From NCBI RefSeq assembly GCF_031583575.1, contig NZ_CP134146.1, forward strand, positions 3,596,001-3,660,000: 64,000 bases of DNA, in the 5' to 3' direction. Position numbers and translations under genes: made by a program. The notes beneath the pieces are model-generated. The model saw only the letters and a list, made by a program, of their open reading frames with translations, had not been told where the DNA came from and did no database searches. Numbering within the stretch: position 1 is the stretch's first letter; every line of letters begins with the position of its first letter. Shown here one piece after another: positions 45,417 to 54,721 of the stretch. This DNA is from Thalassotalea nanhaiensis (lineage in GTDB: Bacteria > Pseudomonadota > Gammaproteobacteria > Enterobacterales > Alteromonadaceae).

Positions 45417-45689
45417 ATGTACAACTATCAGATTTTTGCCCTATCAATATTTATCATTTCACCAACAATTAATGCCAAACCTGACTGCAGCCCTTTACTT
45501 GACGATCTAAAAAAAGTGCAAAGTAAATTACGCTCAGGGTATAGCGTAAAACAAGGAGAGAAGTTAAAAACCAAAGAGAAAAAGATGAAAGAACTATGGT
45601 GGCAATGTCGAAACAATAAACTATCAAAAACAGAAAAAGTGAAACTAAATAAGCGGTTAAAGAAACAAAATATTAGTAAAAATGACTAA
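45417..45689 (+). CDS. Small secreted Lys-rich protein, 90 aa
   Basis: Start at the ATG at 45417, with GGAG 7 nt upstream; the ATG at 45393 is less well placed. Signal peptide MYNYQIFALSIFIISPTINA. The mature part has two Cys (CSPLLDD ... WWQCRNNK) and a Lys-rich C-terminal half, so it should be a small basic periplasmic protein. No family recognised. It is divergent from the exported ligase with 94 nt between them; a shared role in DNA handling is speculative. Confidence 0.6.
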   Translation: MYNYQIFALSIFIISPTINAKPDCSPLLDDLKKVQSKLRSGYSVKQGEKLKTKEKKMKELWWQCRNNKLSKTEKVKLNKRLKKQNISKND

Positions 45690-45805
45690 ATTTTAAAATC
45701 ATCTACGATTATGCTGCTGTAAGACACTGTTTTTAATTGATTATATTCTTGGTGTGAGTTTTGCAGATACCAGTTAAATAATTTTTATTAAATTTGAGAA
45801 TATAC

Positions 45806-46036
45806 ATGCAAACACTTAAAACAAAAGCACTATCAGTAATTGGACTACTTTTTTTATTAATTGGTTTAGTGTTTATAATATTGCCAGGACCGGCAATATT
45901 ATTCATTCCAATAGGACTTGCCTTATTAAGCTTTGAATACCCTGCAGCTAAAAAGTGGCTACGAAAATATCAGCGTTATTCAAGCAAAGCGGCAACAAAA
46001 ATGGATGGTATGGTGCGTAAACTAAAACGTACCTAA
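45806..46036 (+). CDS. PGPGW family small membrane protein
   Basis: 76 aa from the ATG at 45806; a TTG four codons earlier is less likely. Two hydrophobic segments contain IILPGPAILFIPIGLALLSFEYPAAKKWLRKY, the PGPGW-family pattern (LPGPxxLFxPxGLxLL). The C-terminus is basic. Inner-membrane, function unknown. Ends in a strong terminator. Confidence 0.8.
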   Translation: MQTLKTKALSVIGLLFLLIGLVFIILPGPAILFIPIGLALLSFEYPAAKKWLRKYQRYSSKAATKMDGMVRKLKRT

Positions 46037-46056
46037 TAATAAGTAAGATGTTAAAC

Positions 46057-46095
46057 GAAAACAGGCCTGCTAAAGCGCAGGCCTGTTTTCTTATT
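46057..46095. terminator. Strong bidirectional terminator
   Basis: A perfect 14-bp stem GAAAACAGGCCTGC/GCAGGCCTGTTTTC with a 6-nt loop (46071-46076). It lies between convergent genes, with T-rich sequence on the plus side and A-rich on the minus side. Confidence 0.85.
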
Positions 46096-46113
46096 TTATA
46101 ACTGAATCAGTGA

Positions 46114-46833
46114 TTATTTTTTAGCGTAATACTCGTCTTTCATCGCATAAAATCGAGTATTTAATCCTTCCATTTGCTCTTTGCAATATTCACGTAAACC
46201 ACTTAGTACCATAAACTTAACCCCATGGCCTACAACCTCACCATTACTTAACAGGTCAAATTTAAGTTTCGCCTGACCGCGTTTTCCATCAACTTTTAAC
46301 ACCGTTTCTTCTTTATTTAACTCTAAAGAAACATCAGTTAAGTCTACAGTGTCTAACGCAATTTCCATGCTTTCATACATGATCATTGGTCTTGCTGGAT
46401 TTATCATTACATTATTCTTTTCCATCAAATCCCCTAAAATGTGTGGGAACGTATGACCCGAAAACTCAACGTAAGAATGGATTAGAGATTCGATTAACGT
46501 CTCACAGCGAGTATGATCGCCAGATACATTAAAGTTCAAGTATTCTTTATCATTATCGCCAACAATTCTTGTTTCTAAACCAACTTTTTCTGGAATGTTT
46601 AGCGATACGGTATCTGTCACCATGCCAGAAAAGTTAAATGTCATTTTTTGGCATAAGCCTGTTTTAGACAAAGCAACTGCAAATAATAAATCTCCTGGTA
46701 CACAAAATCGTTTCGCATCCACATTATGAATTGGATTAAAGTCATCTGCGATTTGCTTGGCAAAATCACTCGCTTGCTGACGAGAAAAAGTAACCTTTTG
46801 ATTTTCCTCGTTATAATACTTATCTATAAACAT
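46114..46833 (-). CDS. DUF3581 family protein
   Basis: 239 aa. The start FIDKYYNEENQKVTFSRQQASDFAKQIADDFNPIHNVDAKRFCVPGDLLFAVALSKTGL is the DUF3581 signature. The ADDFNPIHN...CVPGDLLFA segment resembles MaoC-like hot-dog hydratases, where Asp/His are catalytic, so an acyl-CoA-linked function is possible. Cytoplasmic. Restricted to gammaproteobacteria such as Vibrio, Shewanella and Colwellia. Confidence 0.85.
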   Translation of the reverse strand: MFIDKYYNEENQKVTFSRQQASDFAKQIADDFNPIHNVDAKRFCVPGDLLFAVALSKTGLCQKMTFNFSGMVTDTVSLNIPEKVGLETRIVGDNDKEYLNFNVSGDHTRCETLIESLIHSYVEFSGHTFPHILGDLMEKNNVMINPARPMIMYESMEIALDTVDLTDVSLELNKEETVLKVDGKRGQAKLKFDLLSNGEVVGHGVKFMVLSGLREYCKEQMEGLNTRFYAMKDEYYAKK

Positions 46834-46947
46834 TGTTTAAAATTTTCCTGGCTCAAAACAAATTGCGGAGCGTAGTTTAACAGTGAATGGAATGTAAATC
46901 GAAGTTTAATCAACTAATCAGACCACAATGCCCTAAGTATAAATTAA

Positions 46948-47205
46948 TTATGAACCCGCAATTAACTCTAACTTCTTCTTTCTCGTTAATTTCTTAATTG
47001 CCATCTCACGCTTTGTTGCATTAGAGCGATCCTTGCATTCTTCTTGATATACCAGCTTAACCGGTCGACGATTACGTGTATATTTAGCCGACTTAGGGCC
47101 GCCTTCATTGTGCTCTGAGATCCTACGTTCTACATCAGTAGTAATTCCTGCGTATAAACTATCATCACCACACCGTAAAAGGTAAACAAACCAAGGATTA
47201 GCCAT
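46948..47205 (-). CDS. GIY-YIG nuclease superfamily protein (UPF0213/YhbQ-like)
   Basis: 85 aa. FVYLLRCGDDSLYAGITTDVERRISEHNEGGPKSAKYTRNRRPVKLVYQEEC shows the GIY-YIG core (VYLL and YAGIT) with the conserved Arg and the catalytic Glu region. It is a single-domain nuclease, linked in E. coli YhbQ-type proteins to DNA repair. ATG start; divergent from arfB with 42 nt between. Confidence 0.9.
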   Translation of the reverse strand: MANPWFVYLLRCGDDSLYAGITTDVERRISEHNEGGPKSAKYTRNRRPVKLVYQEECKDRSNATKREMAIKKLTRKKKLELIAGS

Positions 47206-47247
47206 TTATTATTGTTCTCAATCTCGCTAGTATAAGGGTTACTAAAA

Positions 47248-47676
47248 ATGAGTTTCCCAATTATGATAGTTATATCAAATCGACTACAGATAAACGAGCA
47301 AGAAATTGAGTTTAATGCCATACGCTCTCAAGGAGCGGGTGGTCAAAACGTCAACAAAGTTTCCAGTGCTATTCATTTGCGCTTTGATGTTAAAGCATCG
47401 AGTATTGATGATTATTTTAAGGAACAAATTTTAGCGATAAGAGATAGCCGCATTAATAAAGATGGGGTTATTATAATTAAAGCGCAAACTTTCCGAACTC
47501 AAGACAAAAATAAAGCCGCAGCCATCCAGCGCTTAATCGAGCTGTTAACACCGGTTACAGTAGTGCAAAAAGTCAGACGAGCGACAAAACCAACAAAAGG
47601 CTCACAAAAAAGACGAATGGATAGTAAAAATAAGCGCGGCCAAGTAAAATCTAACCGAGCAAAAATCAGAATTTAA
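47248..47676 (+). CDS. arfB: Alternative ribosome-rescue factor ArfB (YaeJ)
   Basis: 142 aa from the ATG at 47248, or 137 aa from the ATG at 47263 (MIVISNR), which matches the usual ArfB start. AAGGG lies upstream of the first. The peptidyl-tRNA hydrolysis loop GAGGQNVNKVSSAIHLRFD carries GGQ. The long basic C-terminal tail (KVRRATKPTKGSQKRRMDSKNKRGQVKSNRAKIRI) enters the mRNA channel of stalled ribosomes. It frees ribosomes lacking a stop codon. Confidence 0.93.
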   Translation: MSFPIMIVISNRLQINEQEIEFNAIRSQGAGGQNVNKVSSAIHLRFDVKASSIDDYFKEQILAIRDSRINKDGVIIIKAQTFRTQDKNKAAAIQRLIELLTPVTVVQKVRRATKPTKGSQKRRMDSKNKRGQVKSNRAKIRI

Positions 47677-47718
47677 TAGCAAACCAAATAGCCCACTTTA
47701 AATAAGCAGAATAACAAT

Positions 47719-48594
47719 ATGAGCACAAATAGCCTAACTGGCCACGTACGTAAAATGACTTCCAAGTTGATTGATGGTCAAGTTGAATATCAATTACCTT
47801 TAGGAGAACATTCATTGCCCCTGAATGAACTGATTGGTAAGCACTTGTCATTAACTCATAGCGGAAATATTAACTGTCAGGAATGCGGCAAAAAAACCAA
47901 GAAAAGTTATTCTCAAGGGTTTTGTTATCCGTGCATGATGAAGTTGGCAAAGTGTGACATGTGTATTATGAAGCCTGAAACCTGCCACTTTGAGCAAGGC
48001 ACTTGTAGGGAGCCGCAATGGGGTGAAGCAAATTGCTTTGTTCCGCATTATGTCTATTTGGCAAACACTACCGCAATAAAAGTCGGAATAACTCGTCATA
48101 CGCAAATACCTACCCGTTGGATTGATCAGGGAGCTAATCAAGCCTTACCTATTTTCAAAGTAAGTACTCGCTTGCAGTCTGGTCTAGTAGAAACCGCACT
48201 TGCAGAATTTATTTCTGATAAAACCAATTGGCGCAACATGTTAAAAGGTAAGGCAGATAGTATTGATTTAAAAGCCAGAGCAGAAGAATTAATCCCACAA
48301 ATTGAAGCTCGTTTAGCTGACATTAAATTAAAATATGGTGAGGATGCGGTAGAGCGTTTAAATGAAGAAGTGGTGGAAATTGACTTCCCTGTAATGCAAT
48401 ACCCAACAAAAATTAGCTCACTATCATTTGATAAATCCAAAAAAGAATTAGAAAAAGAACAAGACCTAACTGAAAAAACACTCAAAACAGTTTCAGGCAC
48501 ATTAATGGGCATTAAAGGGCAGTATTTATATTTTGATACTGGCGTTATTAATATGCGTAAGTTTACCTCTTACGAAGTTACCGCAACATATTAA
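47719..48594 (+). CDS. DUF2797 family protein
   Basis: 291 aa. A zinc-cluster region (CQECGKKTKKSYSQGFCYPCMMKLAKCDMCIMKPETCHFEQGTCREPQWGEANC) is followed by HYVYLANTTAIKVGITRHTQIPTRWIDQGA, which resembles a GIY-YIG strand pair. This is the DUF2797 layout. A nucleic-acid role is likely but unproven. It begins 42 nt after arfB on the same strand. Confidence 0.88.
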   Translation: MSTNSLTGHVRKMTSKLIDGQVEYQLPLGEHSLPLNELIGKHLSLTHSGNINCQECGKKTKKSYSQGFCYPCMMKLAKCDMCIMKPETCHFEQGTCREPQWGEANCFVPHYVYLANTTAIKVGITRHTQIPTRWIDQGANQALPIFKVSTRLQSGLVETALAEFISDKTNWRNMLKGKADSIDLKARAEELIPQIEARLADIKLKYGEDAVERLNEEVVEIDFPVMQYPTKISSLSFDKSKKELEKEQDLTEKTLKTVSGTLMGIKGQYLYFDTGVINMRKFTSYEVTATY

Positions 48595-48611
48595 TTACCG
48601 CACATTAAAAT

Positions 48612-48633
48612 GGGAGCGATTAAGCTCCCGTTT
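48612..48633. terminator. Hairpin between convergent genes
   Basis: GGGAGC-GATTAA-GCTCCC followed by GTTTA. A weak intrinsic terminator for the DUF2797 gene and possibly for the iron operon from the other side. Confidence 0.5.
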
Positions 48634-48650
48634 ATAGATTTCATCGTATT

Positions 48651-49697
48651 TTAAAGTACCACGAGCTGTTGTGGGGTTAATTTTACCTGTACCGTTTTAG
48701 TATTTTGTACATCAAAGTAACCCGGCAACCATACTTCAATAATTTGCTCTCCAACCGCTACCTGCGCCCGGTAACCATCATCTCTAAATTGGTACTCTTT
48801 AATTATGCCATTACCTGACTCATTAGCAATCACACTAAACTGATGCGGTCTAATAAATAGATCGACAGTTTCACCTACAACTAATGTCTTATTAGCAGTA
48901 CAGGTGACGTCGCCCAAAACACAACGTAGCTGATTTTCATTGAGTACTTGCGCAGTTAAAATAGAACCATGTCCTAAAAATTCAGCAACAAACTTTGTCG
49001 CGGGATAATTATATAAATGTTGTGGCGCGCCGCTTTGTACAATGCTACCGTTATTTAACAGTGCCATAGTATCGGCCAAAGCAAAGGCTTCTTCTTTAGC
49101 GTGGGTTACAAAGATAGCCGCCATATTCCTTTGTTTAAGAATCGCTTTTATATCTCTTATTAACGGTAACCTAAGTTGGGCATCAATATTTGAAAACGGT
49201 TCATCCAAAAGTAATACTTTCGGCTCTCGGGCAAGCGCTCTTGCTATAGAAACTCGTTGCTGTTGACCACCGGACAATTCATGTGGATATCTGGCATCCA
49301 GGCCTTCTAAACTCACCAACTCTAACAATTCATCAATTTTTCTTTTCTGTTGTGTTTTACTTAAATCGGCAATACCAAAAGCAATATTTGCGCTTATGGT
49401 TAAATGTGGAAACAGTGCGTAATCTTGAAAAATCATCCCCAAGTCACGCTTGTTGGCATCAACATTAATGTTTTTGCCGGTAGCCTTGCCTGCTAATAAA
49501 AGGCGATTTTTTAATTTTATCTCACCTGATGCTGTCGTAATTAAACCAGCTATCGCTTTAAGAAGTGTTGTTTTTCCGCACCCTGATGGCCCCAACAAAC
49601 ACATTATTTCACCGTCACTTACGGTTAATGACAAATCATTTAGTATAGTGTTCTGTTCATAGCGACAGGTTAAGTTATTAATTTCTAAAAGGCTCAT
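48651..49697 (-). CDS. fbpC: Ferric iron ABC transporter, ATP-binding protein
   Basis: 348 aa. Walker A GPSGCGKTT, Q-loop MIFQDYALFPHL, signature LSGGQQQR, Walker B VLLLDEPF, H-loop VTHAKEEAF. The C-terminal 110 residues form the TOBE-type regulatory domain typical of FbpC/PotA-like ATPases. It powers the permease encoded directly upstream (1-nt gap). Last gene of the three-gene iron operon. Confidence 0.93.
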   Translation of the reverse strand: MSLLEINNLTCRYEQNTILNDLSLTVSDGEIMCLLGPSGCGKTTLLKAIAGLITTASGEIKLKNRLLLAGKATGKNINVDANKRDLGMIFQDYALFPHLTISANIAFGIADLSKTQQKRKIDELLELVSLEGLDARYPHELSGGQQQRVSIARALAREPKVLLLDEPFSNIDAQLRLPLIRDIKAILKQRNMAAIFVTHAKEEAFALADTMALLNNGSIVQSGAPQHLYNYPATKFVAEFLGHGSILTAQVLNENQLRCVLGDVTCTANKTLVVGETVDLFIRPHQFSVIANESGNGIIKEYQFRDDGYRAQVAVGEQIIEVWLPGYFDVQNTKTVQVKLTPQQLVVL

Positions 49698-49698
49698 A

Positions 49699-51330
49699 TT
49701 ACAACTTAGATTCCATTGTTCTATTTAATAAAATAATAGGGATTAAACCTGCTAACACTATTGATATAGCAGCCATAGAAGCAAGTTCCAATTGTTCATC
49801 AGATACGTACTGAAAAACATATGTTGCTAAGGTCTCATAGTTGAATGGCCTTAGTAACAGGGCGGCGGGTAACTCTTTCATCGACTCGATAAAAACTAGC
49901 AGTATCGCTGTTAATCCACCTCTTTTTAACAGTGGTAGATGTACTTTCACTAAAGTAATAAAGCGGTTATTACCTAGCATAATTGAAGCATTATCTATTG
50001 AAGGTGAAATGCGTTCATAACTAGATTCCAACGCTCCGATGGCGACAGCGATAAAGCGAATTACGTAAGCGAAACCTATCGCAAATAACGTACCAGTAAA
50101 AATTAACCCTATCGGCGCTTCACCTTGAACTATCAGAAAGTCGTTCAAACCATGATCGATAAAAGTTAAAGGTAGAAGTACTGCGATAGCAAGTACAGTG
50201 CCGGGCATAGCATAACCTGAGCTGCTGATTTTCAACGGTAAGTTTGCCAGCAAACTTTGATTAAATCGCTTAAACACCACAACAACCAACCCTAAACATA
50301 AACAAATAATAGATACGCTAATCGCTAACGTTAAACTGTTAAATCCATAGCTAAAAAAGTCACTATTAAGGGCTTGCTCTTGATACTGCCACGCCATCTC
50401 AGCCAGATAAATTACCGGTAAAATAAAGGAAAAAAGCAATACGCTAAAGCAGGCACTAAACGCCAGCCATCCCTTTTTACCTTGCAGTTTAACAACCTGA
50501 ATTTCGCTTGAAGAATTACCAGAAAACGTTTTTTGTTTGTTGCGACTCATTCTTTCAAAAGAGATAAACAAGAAGATCATTACTAGCATGATGACAGATA
50601 TTTTAGCTGCAGCAGTTAAACTGCCATAACCTAACCAGGTATCATATACTGCGGTGGTCAGTGTATTGACAGCAAAATACTTTACCGCGGCAAAATCGGC
50701 TAGCGTTTCCATAGCAACCAGAGATGCTGCAATAGCCAATGCTGGGCGAGCTAGCGGCAATGATATGTTTGAAAATATTTGCCAAGGGGTTTTACCAAGC
50801 ATTTTGCCTGCATGAACAAAGCTTGTTGACTGTTCTTTGAATGCAGTTTTTACGATTAAAAACACATAAGGAAACAACACTAAAGAAAGTACAATCGCAG
50901 CACCGGTAATTGAGCGAATATCAAAAAAGTAATAATCCGCTTTATTTTGCCACGAAAAAACAGCTCGTAAAGCTCTTTGTACAGGCCCGGCATATTCTAA
51001 CCAGTCGGTATAAATATAGGCCATCAAATAGGAAGGCATTGCCAAAGGAAGCAATAAGCCCCAATTGAAAAACTTGGCTCCCGGAAAACTGAAATTTGCT
51101 AATAAATACGCTAACGGAACACCTATGAGCAACGAAATAATAATAACCGCTAGTATCAACACCACTGTATTAATTACATAGTCGATTAATACGGTATTGA
51201 GCAGATGCTCGAAAACCTCTTTATCTGGAGTTAAAGATTCATTGATCAAAAAGAGTAGCGGTAATATTAAAATTACCGCAACGGTCCAACTGGACAGGCT
51301 CCAAGATGAATACCATTTAGCTGCAATCAA
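49699..51330 (-). CDS. fbpB: Ferric iron ABC transporter, permease
   Basis: 543 aa, about 12 helices with two duplicated permease halves. The EAA loops are visible: AGKMLGKTPWQIFSNISLPLARPALA (first half) and ASIMLGNNRFITLVKVHLPLLKRGGL (second half). The start is TTG because no ATG is in the right place. This is the fused permease of the FbpABC family for periplasmic ferric-binding proteins. Confidence 0.92.
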   Translation of the reverse strand: MIAAKWYSSWSLSSWTVAVILILPLLFLINESLTPDKEVFEHLLNTVLIDYVINTVVLILAVIIISLLIGVPLAYLLANFSFPGAKFFNWGLLLPLAMPSYLMAYIYTDWLEYAGPVQRALRAVFSWQNKADYYFFDIRSITGAAIVLSLVLFPYVFLIVKTAFKEQSTSFVHAGKMLGKTPWQIFSNISLPLARPALAIAASLVAMETLADFAAVKYFAVNTLTTAVYDTWLGYGSLTAAAKISVIMLVMIFLFISFERMSRNKQKTFSGNSSSEIQVVKLQGKKGWLAFSACFSVLLFSFILPVIYLAEMAWQYQEQALNSDFFSYGFNSLTLAISVSIICLCLGLVVVVFKRFNQSLLANLPLKISSSGYAMPGTVLAIAVLLPLTFIDHGLNDFLIVQGEAPIGLIFTGTLFAIGFAYVIRFIAVAIGALESSYERISPSIDNASIMLGNNRFITLVKVHLPLLKRGGLTAILLVFIESMKELPAALLLRPFNYETLATYVFQYVSDEQLELASMAAISIVLAGLIPIILLNRTMESKL

Positions 51331-51367
51331 CTGAGGTTATCTACCTAATTAAGTAAAAACATTAAAA

Positions 51368-52399
51368 TTATAAATCAAACTTTACTTCATCTAGTAGCAT
51401 AATTGCTGCTTGACGATTTTCAGCAACTTTAGTCATCGCTAAATTATCTTCCTTAAAGGCTCCCCAAGAGGCAACTATTTCAGATGGTTTCACCGTCGGG
51501 TTTACCGGATACTCCATATTCACCGAAGCATATACTTGTTGTGCTTGCGATGATGATAAAAATTCCATTAATTTTTTAGCCGAGTCTTGGTTAGGGGCAT
51601 ACTTTGTCATTGCAATACCACTTACATTAATATGAGCGCCACGATCATGTTGGTTTGGAAATAAAATATTGACAGAATCGGCCCATTTTTTTTGCTCAGG
51701 ATCTTGTTGCATCACACCAAAGTAATAACTGTTACCTAAGGCTAAATCACACTCACCTTCTTTTACTGCTTTTACTTGACCACGATCATTGCCTTGTGGT
51801 TTACGAGCTAAATTAGCTTTTAATCCTTGTAACCACGTTTTTGTTTCAGCACTGCCGTGATGGGCGATCATTGATGCCACTAAAGCGATGTTATAAGGAT
51901 GTTTTGAACTTCGCATACACACTTTATTTTTATATTGTGGTTTCGCTAAGTCTTCATAACTTATACCAGATAGGTTCGCCATACGTTCTTTAGAGGCATA
52001 AACATTGCGAACTCGTTTTGTTAATGCAAACCATTGATTGTCATTATCACGAAATTGGCTAGGAATATTAGCCGTTAAAATATCGCTGCTAACTGCTTGG
52101 CTTAATCCTTCATCACTGATCTGCATTAAGCGCGCAAAGTCAGACGTTAACACCACGTCTGCAGGAGAGTATCTACCATCTTTTTTAAGACGTTCTATCA
52201 ATCCACTCTTGGCAAAAACAACATTGGTTTTAATCCCAGTTTGAGCCGTAAACTTTTCTAAGATAGGTTCAATTAAAAATGTTTGACGGTATGAATAGAT
52301 GTTCACTTCATTTGCTAATGCACTTGCAGATACACTGCTTATGAGTAAAGTAAAGGTAGCGATTGATGTTGCTTTGATCCATTTTATTTTGTTTAACAT
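51368..52399 (-). CDS. fbpA: Ferric iron ABC transporter, periplasmic binding protein
   Basis: 343 aa from the ATG at 52399 (MLNKIKWIK, signal peptide ending SALA); the longer frame to 52480 has no ribosome site. NEVNIYSYRQTFLIEPILEKFTAQTGIKTNVVFAKSG, LVASMIAHHG, GECDLALGNSYYFGVM and NVSGIAMTKYAPN are the FbpA/IdiA pattern. The paired Tyr in NSYYFG are the expected Fe3+ ligands. A candidate Fur box lies 48-66 nt upstream. Confidence 0.92.
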   Translation of the reverse strand: MLNKIKWIKATSIATFTLLISSVSASALANEVNIYSYRQTFLIEPILEKFTAQTGIKTNVVFAKSGLIERLKKDGRYSPADVVLTSDFARLMQISDEGLSQAVSSDILTANIPSQFRDNDNQWFALTKRVRNVYASKERMANLSGISYEDLAKPQYKNKVCMRSSKHPYNIALVASMIAHHGSAETKTWLQGLKANLARKPQGNDRGQVKAVKEGECDLALGNSYYFGVMQQDPEQKKWADSVNILFPNQHDRGAHINVSGIAMTKYAPNQDSAKKLMEFLSSSQAQQVYASVNMEYPVNPTVKPSEIVASWGAFKEDNLAMTKVAENRQAAIMLLDEVKFDL

Positions 52400-52446
52400 A
52401 TTTGCGCCTGCTAGCCGTTTATATTTAAGAGTAACACACTCTAAAT

Positions 52447-52465
52447 AACAATAATTCTCATTTGG
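52447..52465 (-). promoter_or_regulatory. Candidate Fur box before the iron transporter operon
   Basis: On the minus strand the site reads CCAAATGAGAATTATTGTT, close to the AATGATAATCATT-type Fur consensus: AATGAGAATTATT keeps the alternating pattern. It lies 48 nt upstream of fbpA, a normal place for iron repression. Judged by eye. Confidence 0.6.
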
Positions 52466-52646
52466 ATTATACTTATTCATCGTACAAAAAAAGTATTAAA
52501 TTGTTATATTCTGCAACGATGTTCGTTACTTGGGCCTTTCTTTATTCAATAAATGGTAAGTTAATGTTGCAAAGACCTTTCTTTTATTAAAAAATCATTT
52601 ACCCTCATAAGCATAAATCTATTTACACGAAATTCTACTTAACACT

Positions 52647-54458
52647 ATGAAAAAATCTTTATTAGCACTTACTTTAATTACGGCGATTACTGGCTGTACT
52701 ACAGCAACAGATGAAACAAAAAAAAACACAACTGAAGTAGTCGCTTCCGAGCAACAAGAGTCAGCAAAGCTTGCAACATTATTTGATAATTATTTCAACG
52801 CGAGTATTGCTTTGTCACCAATATCGGGTACTTATGTTGGATTAAATGAATACAATAATAAATTCAGTGTTCCTATATCAGCCGAAAGTCTTAAAAATGA
52901 ACTTGAACACGAACAGACGTATTTGAAACAAATTGAAGCCATTGATAAATCTAAGCTCGAAGGCCAAGATCTATTAAGTTATGAAATATTTTTGCGCGAT
53001 AGAAAGTTAGCGATAAAAAGCTCAGAATTTAATAGTCACTTTATGCCTTTAAACCAAATGTATGGCATACATAACTCTTTTGCGACGTTAGGCTCTGGTA
53101 AAAGTGCCCAGCCGTTTAATACCGTAAAGGATTACCAAAACTTTGTTGAGCGTAGCCACGGTTTTGCTCTATATATGGATAGCGTAACTGCATCTATGCG
53201 TGAAGGCGTTAAAAATGGCTATGTTTTACCTAAAGCCATTATAGAAAAAATATTACCGCAATTATCTGTGCATATTGTGAAAGAAGCAAAAGACAGTGTG
53301 TTTTATGGTCCGGTAACCATGCTTGCTAAGAATGAACAAATTAGTTCTGCAGATAAAACCAAAATAACAGCCCAATACGAAACTCTTATATTAGAAACGT
53401 TATCTCCTGTATACGCAAAGTTCCATGATTTCATCTTAAACGAATACTTGCCGCATGGCCGTGCAACTGTTGGTTTATCAGAATTACCTAACGGTAAAGC
53501 ATGGTATGAATATCAAATAGAGAAGAACACCACATTACCTTTATCTGCAGAAGAGATTCATAAATTTGGTCAACAAGAAGTTGCAAGAATTTTAGCTGAA
53601 ATGAAACAGGTGAAACAACAAGTTGGCTTTACAGGCGATTTAAAAGCCTTCTTCAAGTTTTTACAAGAAGACCCACAGTTTTATTGGCAAAACGAAGCCG
53701 AAGTTGTGAAAGCTTATACCGATGTTAAAAATGATATTAACTCGCGTTTACCAGCGTTATTTGAAGTGTTTCCTCGTGCAGATTACGAAGTAAGAGCGGT
53801 TGAAGCGTTTAGGGCTGCATCAAGTGCAGGTGCCAGTTATCAAAGTCCAGCTCCTGATGGATCTCGCCCAGGTATTTTTTATATCAATACTCATAACTTA
53901 AAAGCACAGCCGAAATTTATTCTTGAAACATTAAGTATTCATGAAGCATCGCCTGGCCACCATTTTCAAATCAGTATTCAGCAAGAAGTGCAGAGTTTAC
54001 CAATGTTCAGAAAGTTTGGTGGTTACACAGTATTTGCAGAAGGGTGGGCACTGTACGCTGAAAGTTTAGGTAAAGAAATGGGCATGTTTACTGACCCTTA
54101 TCAATGGTATGGACGTCTTTCTGATGAACAGCTTAGAGCGATGCGCTTGGTAGTAGATACAGGTTTACACGCCTTTGGTTGGACTCGTGAACAAGCCATT
54201 CAATTTATGGTCGATAATTCATCTTTAGCGTTAAGTGACATTACAGCAGAAGTTGAGCGTTACATTTCTATTCCTGGACAAGCATTAGCCTATAAAACAG
54301 GGCAACGCGCGATACGTGAAATGCGCACCAACGCTGAAAAACAGTTAGGTGATAAATTTGATATTAAAAAATTCCACACCCAAGTGTTAACCGATGGTGC
54401 TTTGCCGATGCCAATTTTGGCTAGAAAAATTCAATCATGGGTAGATAGCCAGTTGTAG
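52647..54458 (+). CDS. DUF885 family lipoprotein metallopeptidase (1)
   Basis: 603 aa with a lipobox (ITGC, Cys17). The zinc motif is HEASPGHHFQ and the downstream ligand region is FAEGWALYAESLGKEMG. Ends in LPMPILARKIQSWV, typical of DUF885. These are periplasmic carboxypeptidase-like enzymes related to the M3/M32 fold. A second DUF885 gene is 2.2 kb downstream. Confidence 0.88.
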   Translation: MKKSLLALTLITAITGCTTATDETKKNTTEVVASEQQESAKLATLFDNYFNASIALSPISGTYVGLNEYNNKFSVPISAESLKNELEHEQTYLKQIEAIDKSKLEGQDLLSYEIFLRDRKLAIKSSEFNSHFMPLNQMYGIHNSFATLGSGKSAQPFNTVKDYQNFVERSHGFALYMDSVTASMREGVKNGYVLPKAIIEKILPQLSVHIVKEAKDSVFYGPVTMLAKNEQISSADKTKITAQYETLILETLSPVYAKFHDFILNEYLPHGRATVGLSELPNGKAWYEYQIEKNTTLPLSAEEIHKFGQQEVARILAEMKQVKQQVGFTGDLKAFFKFLQEDPQFYWQNEAEVVKAYTDVKNDINSRLPALFEVFPRADYEVRAVEAFRAASSAGASYQSPAPDGSRPGIFYINTHNLKAQPKFILETLSIHEASPGHHFQISIQQEVQSLPMFRKFGGYTVFAEGWALYAESLGKEMGMFTDPYQWYGRLSDEQLRAMRLVVDTGLHAFGWTREQAIQFMVDNSSLALSDITAEVERYISIPGQALAYKTGQRAIREMRTNAEKQLGDKFDIKKFHTQVLTDGALPMPILARKIQSWVDSQL

Positions 54459-54539
54459 TATTTTTTATTGCCTAAGATCTAAATACTAAGCCAGTCTTTA
54501 ACGTTCCTGTTAGATTGGCATTACCTCATCCTTGAAGTA

Positions 54540-54568
54540 AAAATGGCGAATTATTTCGCCATTTTGTT
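54540..54568. terminator. Terminator after the DUF885 gene
   Basis: An 11-bp stem AAAATGGCGAA/TTCGCCATTTT with a TTAT loop and T-rich flanks. Confidence 0.7.
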
Positions 54569-54721
54569 AGTTATTCCCACATATTTACAAAATAATACAA
54601 TCTTTCTCAGCTATTACCTTATTTTTTATTCCCTAAGGCTTAACTCATCGGTATATTAGAAAGTAAGCGCTGAGTAAGTAATTAAAATGCTTACCAATAA
54701 TAAAAATACTATGGATTAGTT

